Assembly (NCBI GenBank): GCA_033816765.1 | Contig: CM066288.1 | Span: forward strand, 3,410,001-3,474,000 | Direction of reading: 5' to 3' | Origin: Nothopassalora personata | Taxonomy: Eukaryota; Ascomycota; Dothideomycetes; Mycosphaerellales; Mycosphaerellaceae | DNA: 64,000 nucleotides | Shown here: positions 55,730-64,000 of the stretch, piece after piece | Layout of the letters: every line of letters starts with the position of its first letter | Position numbering within the stretch: the stretch's first letter is position 1 | The notes under the pieces: model-generated | Seen by the model: the letters and a program-made list of their open reading frames with translations, nothing else | Told to the model about the DNA's origin: nothing | Databases searched by the model: none | Program-made: the position numbers and the translations under genes

Positions 55730-56540
55730 TCAAGCCTGTAAGGGCGTCAGCATGGCAAAAGGCAGCCTACTCCAACAGTAGAACTCACAACCTGGTATAA
55801 TGATCCAGAACGAGTTCATTAGGATGAAGTAAAACCAGAAGTAAAAGGCCTCTGGTCTCGAATACGAAATCCCTGCAAAATAGTGGTCGAAGAAGCTGCT
55901 CCCATAGTATAGCACATCTCCATAGAACTGGCCCATGCTCACCAGCATCTGGAGAGGGTACCGCATAGGATGCCTCGCCACAACGAGCGCGGCCACCAGT
56001 AAACTTCCCGGTCCCCAAAACAACGCCGTGACGCTCTCCATACAAAGCACAAAAGAGTTTTTCGTCAGGTACCTCGAATCCGAGAACGCATACTCCTTCC
56101 ACATCTGACCAAGGAGGGTCTGCTTTGATCCAAGAGTGGCGTAGTTGACTGCATAGTATCCTTCGAAGAAGATGTGGATTGCGCCAGAGAGGACGAACCA
56201 CATTATCGTGAGCAGTTCACCCTTGCCCAGTGTTGGTTGGATCCGCTTGGCCAGGATGTATGTTGCCGAGAAGAGGAGAGTACAGACACCGAAGAAGACG
56301 CTCAACAGTGCCGGGACGCTCCATTCGTTCGCTGCGTAGCCATCGATGATGCTGCCGACTGGGTAATATGGGTTGAAGGTATGTTCTGGTAGTTTTCAGC
56401 GACGTGCTCAAGAAGATCTCGAACACTAACGCATGTCCGATAACGTCTGCGATTGGGAACTCGACCGCGAAGGCCATTGCGTGCATACCTGCTACTTGAG
56501 TCGCATTCTCGACCGCGTGAGTGATGATCTTTCCTGCCAT
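55730..56540 (-). CDS. EBP-type sterol delta8-delta7 isomerase (EXPERA family)
   Basis: Exons 56540-56489 and 56385-55730, with a 103-nt intron (donor GTATGC, acceptor CCAG), give 235 residues. The splice creates QVAEHTFNPYYPVGSIIDGY, which matches the start of emopamil-binding proteins. Active-site residues known from human EBP are all visible: His and Glu in IHIFFEGYY, KEYAFSDSRY, Glu and Thr in CMESVTALFWGPGSL, and Asn and Trp in FILMNSFWIIIPG. Five hydrophobic segments fit the EXPERA fold. EBP moves the sterol ring-B double bond from C8 to C7 in the ER. Most fungi use the unrelated ERG2 for this step, so an EBP-type gene here is notable. It is divergent in orientation from the transposon and convergent with nothing adjacent. 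Confidence 0.9.
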
Positions 56541-58501
56541 TATGATTGTTGTTGTGTCTCAACTCCTGGTCAGAAGGGAGCAGTCGCTGCTTCGTGGCAG
56601 TTATGTCAACGACGTTCACCTTGCAGACTTGGAAACTTGGAAGCCATCCGGTGGCATGCAGAAACAGAAAAGTTACATTTGGAAACCGTGACGATCATGG
56701 ATGGAAGGCTGCACCTAAGACTGCTCCCGCGGACTGCTGCACTCTTTGGTCCTTTGCCTATTCTATACGCGTTACAACGTCGCAATACGTGAAAAAATAA
56801 TCGCATGGGGCTTCTATGCTCCTACAAACGAACTGATGAATAACTCGAGGCAGGAGGCAGTGGTGGAGTATCGTGGTGTTGCGAAATCGTCATTTTCCGT
56901 CTTGCTTTCCGGCGGTAGTTCTAGAACTATCCGAGCCTGCATGCTGCAGATCAGATCATATCCGGTGAGTTCAGCTACTAATAACATGATGATCAATAGC
57001 GGGGGTTTTCAATGGTCTAGTAGTGAGCTCAACGATGCTCCGCCCTTGGCTTGGCGAACCAAGAAACGACTTCCACCGGACCCAATTGGCGACTTACCGG
57101 TGCTGGCTATTGCATTCTTTCATCATCAGCTTTCACACGGTCTCCGAGCATTGAAAGTCTTCAGCTACGCTGAGGCGGCAGACCAAGTCCACCATCCGCC
57201 CTAGTTGCTTCCTCGCAGCCGGCGAATTGAACGCCATACAAGTCGTAATACTGCTCTCGAGCATGCTGGCGCGCTCGGCTCGGTGGTGTTACTCGACTTG
57301 ACTCGGCGGCTTCCGAGTCGTCGACGACACTCGCCACAGCTGAACGCAGTCTTGCCCATCATCGTCCTTTGCATCTCTGACGAAATCTTGGGGCAAATCT
57401 CTTAATTTCCTTCGCCTGCTTCATCAGACAGATCATCTTACATGCACACGAGGTCTGAAACCTCTGCGTGAATGCATGAATTTCCATGGCTGGGTTTGAC
57501 CTGGCTACTATGCTCTTTCTAACCTTTCACTTTTTTTTTCCAGCGCGACCCAGCGTGCTCTGCGTGCTTCACGTCAAACCGTACGTAGCACCAGAAGGAG
57601 TCACCAATGTCGGCGACTTCCGCATGGTTAACGACAGTCGCCACAAAGTTTTCACATGTCATATGGATCATTCATCTGTCTTAAACCATACTTTGCAGCT
57701 CCATCTCAACCTTGATTTGTCGTTGCATTGGAAATGCTCCCACTTCTGGGACCGCTGGAGAACGATTGCGGAGCTTGACGGACCAGCTTTCACTTCTTGG
57801 CGTCAACACTCTGCCCTCATTGCAATGATGATTATATACAGACAGAATTTTCACCCTGTACCAAGCGGCAAGGTTTGCTGGCAAATGGCTCAGTGGTCTA
57901 GGGGTATGATGTCAGTATCAATCCAAACATCCACTAGTTACTTTCAAGTAATTAATAGTCGCATAGTCTTGCTTTGGGTACTTCCAACACTCTATCTGCA
58001 AGAGGTCTCGCGTTCGAATCGGTTGGTCGAATCTCAGCCTTGCCGTGAGATGTAGCCACTAACAGTGTACTAGCGGCTGAGCCCCTCGTAAGAACTTTTC
58101 TTTTTGCACTTTCTGCCTGGCAGCTGGGCTTCGAGGCCCAGCGAAGCGATACATATCGCCATGTGTATATGTACGAGATGTCGGATGTGTATCGGACATG
58201 TCTACAATTCGCCGTCAGGTCAGTTGTGTATGCCGTGGTGTTATGAAAGTGGTTGGACCATTGCACGATATGTCTTGGCATCGACGGACGCATTTCTTTG
58301 ACCTAACTGAGAGCATGGACGATAGGATGGGCACAGTTCCAAAAGAAGCGGGTACGTTGGAATGGTAACTATATCAAGGACGGCAGGATAAGCAGTAGAG
58401 AGACTCATTTCATTCTGCAAGTTGAAGCAGCTCTATCAAGGGTATTCCCAAAACTCCATGCTATGCTTTTATGCGTCGTCTTCCAGCCAGACTCGCTCCA
58501 T
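56541..58501. other. 2-kb intergenic stretch containing a tRNA relic
   Basis: No protein gene is supported between the EBP-like and acetyltransferase genes. A 189-codon frame at 57486-58055 lacks motifs and overlaps the tRNA-like sequence described separately. Confidence 0.5.
57887..58039 (+). pseudogene. Degenerate tRNA-Pro-like sequence with insertion
   Basis: The 5' part GGCTCAG-TGGTCTAGGGGTATGAT looks like the acceptor strand and D-arm of tRNA-Pro. After about 57 unrelated bases comes an anticodon-arm-like CTTGC-TTTGGG-(18 bases)-T-GCAAG, with anticodon TGG and a possible intron in the usual position. It is followed by a GTTCGAATC T-loop and a 3' end ATCTCAGCC that pairs with the start at six of seven positions. 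The T-stem pairs poorly and the insert splits D-arm and anticodon arm, so a functional tRNA is unlikely. Confidence 0.45.
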
Positions 58502-59287
58502 CTACTGACTAGTCGGGTTACTGGTCAGCCAGATCTTACTCTTCCTCCGTCCATCAGTCACATCTACCCGCTTCCACATGCCAATGTGCTCGATACCTTC
58601 CTCGTCCCACTTGCCCATGCCCTCGTCCACCTCAAATCCATACCGCTTCCACACCTTCGCCACACCAGTCTGCGCATGAATCACGACCAAGCCCTTGAAG
58701 TTCAGCGCCAGACCCTTCTTCAGCGCCTCCATCGATGCTGGGTCGAGGTGCGGGCCGACCTCATATGGATGCTCCCTCGCGTATGCTAAAGCTGTCTCGA
58801 TCAACAGCTTTGAGATACCAGCTTTGCGGAACTCCTTGATGACACAAAGACGTCCAAGCTTGATGTAAGCCTCCTTCTCTCCATTGCTGTTGACTTGCTG
58901 GACAGTCGGTTCATGACCTGGGTGTGCTGCATGTGGTGGCGGAACGAGGCGAATCGTGCCGATGGGAATCTTTGTGCTTGCACCCGACGACCTCCTCTCG
59001 CCATTACCGTTGCCATTCGCGACTGCCTTTGTAGGGATGGAAGCGTAGGCAACCCAATGGAAGCTCCGCGCATCGTCCTCGTCCAACTCATTCTCTAGCG
59101 GAATCTTCTGCTCTTGCACGAAGACTTCTTCGCGAACGATCATAGCGTCGATGAAGCCTTGTGGGACTGCTCGAGTTGGGTCTGTAGCATCGTTCTTGGG
59201 CTGGTCGGTTGGAGATTTGGTTGGGTCGTAGTGGGTCATTCTCTCGCCCATAGGCTTGATGAAGTCGACGAACTCGGACTTGGACAT
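58502..59287 (-). CDS. GNAT-family N-acetyltransferase
   Basis: An intronless frame of 261 residues from the ATG at 59287 (MSKSEFVDFIKPMGERMTHY). Features of the GNAT fold are visible: AMIVREEVFVQEQKIPLENE in the N-terminal strand-helix part, a strand IPIGTIRLVPPP, the acetyl-CoA-binding stretch LGRLCVIKEFRKAGISKLLI followed by ETALAYAREH, and the C-terminal FKGLVVIHAQTGVAKVWKRY with GFEV. The EEVFVQEQKIP phrase resembles ElaA-like or uncharacterised fungal GNATs. A poly-Asn/Gly insert (AVANGNGNGERRSSG) sits in the middle. The substrate is unknown. Confidence 0.85.
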   Translation of the reverse strand: MSKSEFVDFIKPMGERMTHYDPTKSPTDQPKNDATDPTRAVPQGFIDAMIVREEVFVQEQKIPLENELDEDDARSFHWVAYASIPTKAVANGNGNGERRSSGASTKIPIGTIRLVPPPHAAHPGHEPTVQQVNSNGEKEAYIKLGRLCVIKEFRKAGISKLLIETALAYAREHPYEVGPHLDPASMEALKKGLALNFKGLVVIHAQTGVAKVWKRYGFEVDEGMGKWDEEGIEHIGMWKRVDVTDGRRKSKIWLTSNPTSQ

Positions 59288-60041
59288 GTTGAGCTGTTGC
59301 TTGTGAGAATGCTGCTAAGGTAAAGAGATCCTCTACTGGACAGCCATACAGCGGCTTCGCGTCAACCTAGATGATCGATTTGAGTCAGTGGTCAAGTTTA
59401 GCCTGCTGGGTATCTCAAAGGGCGCGGTCAAGCTGAGCAGGGCTGGTAAAGCCATGTACTCACCACCAAGCTCAGAGACCATGATGTCCTCTCCACCGGG
59501 AATGGTGTGCTAGACGTACCTTCGTACAGCTCGTGTAGATTCACTCGTCCTTATCGGTGCCACAGGACTCCACTTTTGTTGTAATGTCATTCGGCGGCGA
59601 TCAGGTAGTTCAATGTTGCTCAGCGCGATGGCGATCTAAAAGTCACTTTGGGAAGGCGAGATGAAAGATCCGGAAGGACATGTTCAGCCCCTGCATTTTA
59701 TTGTGTATCCTGGTTCAGCGCATGGTAGTTGAGTGAGAGGGAGCTGTCAGGTTTGTCGGCTGATTGTCGTGCTGCGGTGGAGCACAGCAGCTTAAGCAAA
59801 TTACGTTTGAGAGTAAGCACAGAACAACAAAGAAGGCCGACGGCATGAGTCACGATACCATGATTCACGTGATTGGGCTCGAAAGGCTATTATATTCATG
59901 GTGACCTTGCACCAGGACGAAGCCCTGGAAGTGTTTCAAAGTGACGACGATTGGTAGACATATTGACCAAGACGTGCGGACTCGGGACGAACACCGGCCG
60001 TACGAACCTGGGACGTGCTTTAGCTCTATTATGGAGCAATG
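59288..60041. other. Intergenic stretch
   Basis: About 0.75 kb between two minus-strand genes. No gene or repeat is recognised. Confidence 0.5.
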
Positions 60042-61403
60042 TTATGCCTCTATCTCGCCATTCTCATAAGCTATATGTTCCCGCTTCATTTCCACGTTGA
60101 CCCAGACGACCGTCACCGCTGCCCATATCGTGATGTATGCAAACAGTACCCCTAGAGACAGGCCAAAGGCGTAGTGAAAATCTAGTGTCCATATCACCGC
60201 CGAAACGCTTCCAATGTAGATGAAGACACCCAGAAGCCACCAGAGCGTCAAATAGAGGAAGAAGCGTCGGAACATCTTGTTGGTTTCGTATCGTTCGTTA
60301 AAGCGCACTCGGAACTCGCGGTCCTGCAACCCGTCTACCGCAACGAAGTCTTCTGCTGCATAGTAGATGAACGGTCGTAGTCTCCCGCCTCTTAGTTGCG
60401 AGTTGATGCCAATCGGCAGCTTGAAGGGAATGAAAGTCGTTATTATCATGAGGGCTCCAAGGAAACCCATGATGAATGTTGGCGCATACAGGTAGAGGTG
60501 TTGCAGTTCCATCTCGGCGCCGATAACGAATGGTATTAGTGCCATGATCATAGCGACTCCATATACCCAGGACGTTGCATCCAGCTCCCATACATTCCGA
60601 GACAATAGCGGCGCGCAGATGTCTCGCTCTCTCACAAGCCGCCAGACGCGAGCTCCCAGGATCCAAATCTCTCCAAATCCGAACGAGATAATGGCGTAGC
60701 CAAGAATGTGCTTGTCGTACTCGGGCTTTCGTATCGGGCAGGGATCCTGGTCGAGGTGTTGTTCTCTACATTCCTTCTTCCAGTCGCTGACATGGCTGTT
60801 GTACCAAGCGTAATAAATGATGATAGGTACCACAATGTCAAATAAGACGATCATCGGCAAGCCTAATGTGATACCCAGGTGTTGCCAAGGATGAGCCTCC
60901 TTCTGCGCAAGCTTAGTTTCCTTCCGCCGTAATGGTGGCATGCTCCTGCCGCTCCTTTGTGACCGGGTCGAAACGCCAGATGCGCTTGTCTGCCCGCGGC
61001 TATGCTGTGGTCGTTGTTGTCTCAGTCGTGCCTGACGGCTTTGCTCGTCCAGCTCGCCAAAGTCACAGTCCGATAAGACAGAGCTGTCGCGCAGTACGCT
61101 TGACAACCTGGACTCGACGGATTCACGTTTCCTTCGTCCTTCAGTATCAAGATCGACACTGAGATGCTTCGGGTCTGGAGTTCCAGCGGCGGTCGTGCCT
61201 GTTTCTGTCTCCTTCTCGATGGCATCCTTCTCGTTGTCGCCAACCAATGTGTCTCGTTGACTATCCTCTGGTGGCATGCTTATGCAGATGTCCGCATCTG
61301 TTGCTTCATGCTGTTCCATCGTATCTTCTCCAGTGCTGTCTGTCCTCTTCCGTTGCCGCATCGCCTCCTTTTCCAGAGCGGCCTTCTCTTCTGACGCGTC
61401 CAT
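60042..61403 (-). CDS. Multi-pass membrane protein of unknown function (453 aa)
   Basis: An intronless frame from the ATG at 61403 (MDASEEKAALEKEAMRQRKR); upstream the frame is open only to a TTG. Residues 1-175 are hydrophilic with Ser/Arg-rich stretches (RSQRSGRSMPPLRRKE), likely cytosolic. Residues 175-445 contain about eight hydrophobic segments, for example LGITLGLPMIVLFDIVVPII, ILGYAIISFGFGEIWILGA, WVYGVAMIMALIPFVIGAEM, FIMGFLGALMIITTFIPF and LWWLLGVFIYIGSVSAVIWT. A loop with two cysteines (KECREQHLDQDPCPIRKPEY) may be extracellular. The topology resembles fungal-specific membrane families without known function. I do not recognise a transport or catalytic motif. Confidence 0.82.
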   Translation of the reverse strand: MDASEEKAALEKEAMRQRKRTDSTGEDTMEQHEATDADICISMPPEDSQRDTLVGDNEKDAIEKETETGTTAAGTPDPKHLSVDLDTEGRRKRESVESRLSSVLRDSSVLSDCDFGELDEQSRQARLRQQRPQHSRGQTSASGVSTRSQRSGRSMPPLRRKETKLAQKEAHPWQHLGITLGLPMIVLFDIVVPIIIYYAWYNSHVSDWKKECREQHLDQDPCPIRKPEYDKHILGYAIISFGFGEIWILGARVWRLVRERDICAPLLSRNVWELDATSWVYGVAMIMALIPFVIGAEMELQHLYLYAPTFIMGFLGALMIITTFIPFKLPIGINSQLRGGRLRPFIYYAAEDFVAVDGLQDREFRVRFNERYETNKMFRRFFLYLTLWWLLGVFIYIGSVSAVIWTLDFHYAFGLSLGVLFAYITIWAAVTVVWVNVEMKREHIAYENGEIEA

Positions 61404-62297
61404 CTTCACGTGCAAGTCTAGCTGATGCTGTCTAGTCGGAGAACACCAGGCTGCATACGAATCAGTCCTCTGGGGACTGCAGTCAGCTCAAGGCAAGAAT
61501 GCCTTCACTATTGGACATAGTGGAAGATGAGGCTAGAGGGGCATAGACCAGAGCAGCGCAACGCTCTGACTTCAACCGAATCTGGTCAGCAGTCTTAAGG
61601 AGTAGCCATTACTCGTATGCAGTGCTGTTTCAGCTTGAACTCGACGCCACAGAAAACATGCGAAGGCGGAATCCAAAGACCTGACAACCAGTAAGGCCGC
61701 CATCGCCCCGTTTTGTGTCTGGGCATGCTTGTGTAATCGGAGGAAAGAGACTGTCTGAACCTCGTTCCTGAGCCGATGAGGATGAGATGCGCAGGATGGG
61801 CTTCCCGGACGAAACCGCGCCACCGCGGAACCTTACATGGTGATGCTTTGTAGGTTCGGTGGTTGCAAGCAACGACGACTGGATACACGTATCTTTGGCT
61901 GTAATTTAGAATACAAAAGCTAGTGCATACTGGAGTTGCCTCGACCCTGGTTGCTGTTCATCGATGTCAAGCAGGATGCTGACTCATAACGCCTCATTCT
62001 CGCAAACCATGTGACAGAGTACAACAGGACCGCGTCGCGAAGGACCAAACAACACCACGTCTTTGGCACGAACAAGTTTGAACAAGCCAAGAGATCTTTG
62101 TGCAGGCTCTTAAGAAATGCCACCCAGCTCCGTAACCAAGCTGTTCCCATGCAGAAACTCTGCTGCCAAAATTTAGCCTCCACTGTGCATGAAGGGTTTG
62201 TACACTCTGCCAGCTGGACTGCTTGAGTCATGACTGCGGTGTCTCTTGGGTTCTCGCTGACGGCCTACACAAGAAGCGATGAGTTGAGGCAGTCTTG
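61404..62297. other. Intergenic stretch
   Basis: About 0.9 kb between the membrane-protein gene and the decayed regulator. Short open frames on both strands carry no recognised domain. Confidence 0.45.
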
Positions 62298-63269
62298 TCA
62301 TGACGTATAGTCTCGTCTTGCCATGTGCACCAACGAGATTCTTAGGAGCCATCTTGCATGGTCAAAATTCGAAGGCTTGCCTGATTGAGACCCCAGTTGC
62401 CAGCCTGTTGCGTATGTCGAGTAGAACATGATCTTGTGATAATCGATTGATAAGCACTCATAGCCCATGGCGAAGGTGCTCCTGGGCCCATCGTTTGCGT
62501 GGTAGATATAGCCATTGGTATCGCTGTCCAGGCATTCGTAGAGCACAAGCAGCTTCGACGCCGCAACTACGTCGGCGAGAATGGTGACCGGGTGCACAAC
62601 GGCTTCTCTTAGCAGCTTGAGACTTTAGCAATACTTGCGATGGCCGATTCGGTGCACTGTACTGTCCTTTGACCACTTCGCTCGATGACCACAGATAACG
62701 CAGGCTACTGACGCAACCAGCAGGTCGCTCGAGCCGATCCGTGCTGGCACAAGATCGATCCAGTCACCAAAAAGAGCAAGGCTAAGACCTGGAGATGTCC
62801 TCGTGTCGGTCACGCGGATCAGATCCTCCCTCGGACGCATGACGTCGCTCTCGGGAGGTGATATTAGGGAGATACTGCATGAGTGGACTTGATGCTCTCT
62901 TCCTGCTCTGGTTCGATTTCTCAACCAGTTTCCTAGGTTGTGCAGCGTCGCTCCGCAGGCATTTGGCATTTGGTTTTGGCGTCGAGGTCGTATTCGTGCT
63001 CTTCTGATGGATGGCGTAAGGTTGGCCGCCGCCTGCAATGACGGCCACCACATCGTTGTCACCTTGGCCCGGGTTCAGGACCTGCACAATCTCGATATAT
63101 GCTTGCTATATTGGCAGTGTACTCGTCGTTCGATACACGACATGCACGCGGGCTTGACCTGGTCACGCACTGCAGTGGCTTGATCAGTTGATATCTGTAC
63201 ACGGGCCACGGGTTCGGGCACTTTTCGCTTCCTGCGGCGGCAATCATCACATCTTCCAATTCTGATCAT
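62298..63269 (-). pseudogene. Zn2Cys6 transcription factor pseudogene
   Basis: From the ATG at 63269 the frame reads MIRIGRCDDCRRRKRK, the first half of a zinc cluster. Across a likely intron (donor GTGCCC, branch CTGAT, acceptor GCAG near 63,174) the second half, DQVKPACMSCIERRVHCQYS, is in a different frame by one base, so the third Cys position is lost. Further on, SPPESDVMRPREDLIRVTD, then LALFGDWIDLVPARIGSSDL and LVASVACVICGHRAKWS match the regulatory domain of DUF3468/fungal_trans_2-type regulators. That part reaches a TAA at 62625-62627 and then continues in the same frame as LKLLREAVVHPVTILADVVA and ASKLLVLYECLDSD. At least one frameshift and one nonsense codon make it non-functional. 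The C-terminal end is not found. Confidence 0.72.
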
Positions 63270-64000
63270 CGCACGTGGTACTCGTGACCTTCTGGCCGGA
63301 TGGGAATAGTGGAGCAGATCAGGATTGGTTACATGCGGGATGCTTTGAACCATCCACAATCTGTTGCCATGACCAAGTATAGCGTGCAACCCTGTCGGAG
63401 GTATTCACTCGTCGATCTTGATATCGGAACAAAGTCTCTACGGGAGCATTGGCGATACTTCGCCTTCGACTCGCATTCATCATGGATATCGCGGCCTGTA
63501 TGGAATCGTCGCGAGAGGTCTGGTACGCAGCACTTGGTGCCAAGTGCGACAAGTGGCATGACCGTTGCGCCGATGTCGAGTAGTGTTCCAAAAGTAAGGT
63601 TGAGTTTTCAAGCCTGAGGTCCTTTAGACGATTGTAATTAGTCAGAAATTGCGACTCTTAGTAACTTCATTCATCGACCGATCGTTCGTTATCGAGTGGC
63701 TGATGTGGTCAACACTGCCCGAGCATACACCACGTGGCTGATGCTCGGCCCTAGTCAGGAAAGCAGAACAAGTGTGTTCCAATCGCAGGCTTGGAGGTGA
63801 CCGAGATCCTAGAGCCCCTTCCGTGTTGAGCCATATCGTCGGTGTGCAAGTACGAGAGATTCTGCTTGGACCGGAGGACAGTGCCGTATCCAATGGAATG
63901 TATCGATTCCGGTCAATATGTACAAAAAATGGGCAAGATTGGTATGACAAGGGTATAATCATGATTCATGTTGCCACCGTGGCCTTTGCTTTTCGTTTCG
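63270..64000. other. Right-edge stretch, no gene recognised
   Basis: The last 0.7 kb has only short open frames on both strands with no motif. It may belong to the 5' region of the decayed regulator or to a gene beyond the window. Confidence 0.4.

Noticed and set aside
57486..58055. 189-codon plus-strand frame
   Set aside because: No recognisable motif, and it runs through the tRNA-like sequence.

Overview
The window is nuclear DNA from a filamentous ascomycete. Genes carry short introns (about 45-110 nt) with GTRNGN-type donors (GTCAGT also used), CTAAC/CTGAC-like branch sites and YAG acceptors. The content is typical of Pezizomycotina: Zn2Cys6 regulators, a cutinase, laccase and amidase relics, a long-tailed Na+/H+ antiporter, and a transposon inactivated in the manner of repeat-induced point mutation (RIP). 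A Dothideomycete (Mycosphaerellales-like) host is a plausible guess, but the sequence alone does not prove it. There is no operon structure. Coding starts were placed at ATG codons; several long open frames extend upstream only through GTG or TTG codons.

Layout, left part (0-33.4 kb): a partial hypothetical gene running off the left edge; a centrin-like EF-hand gene; a large acidic protein; a secreted cutinase; a coiled-coil protein; a small internally repeated protein; a DENND11/LCHN-type DENN-like protein; a dead laccase on the minus strand facing a possible dead secreted-protein gene; the tRNA thiolation factor CTU2/NCS2; a Na+/H+ antiporter preceded by a 61-unit CA repeat; an alpha-arrestin; a 3.1-kb gene-free stretch; the checkpoint BRCT protein DPB11/Rad4; an eIF4E-family protein; and porphobilinogen deaminase (HEM3).

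Middle part (33.4-49 kb): a Zn2Cys6 factor with seven exons, one of only 10 nt, inside the zinc cluster; a NOPCHAP1-like protein; an amidase pseudogene; a Ser/Thr-rich secreted protein; a degenerate threefold repeat; a DUF1772/anthrone-oxygenase-like membrane protein; and a second Zn2Cys6 factor.

Right part (49-64 kb): a sterol-reductase (DHCR7-like) gene; the kinetochore gene MIS12/MTW1; a complete 2,146-bp pogo/Fot1-like transposon inserted 91 bp upstream of the MIS12 ATG; an EBP-type sterol isomerase; a tRNA-Pro relic; a GNAT acetyltransferase; a multi-pass membrane protein; and a decayed Zn2Cys6 regulator.

Most of the window is housekeeping genes (heme synthesis, tRNA modification, replication checkpoint, kinetochore, translation) interspersed with accessory genes, several of which are pseudogenes. 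The strongest observations are the RIP-type transposon whose 620-codon frame is intact apart from TAG/TAA stops, the microexon in the zinc-cluster factor, the proximity of two animal/plant-type sterol enzymes, and the cluster of decayed laccase, amidase and regulator genes. I did not find clear evidence of a wholly new biological system.
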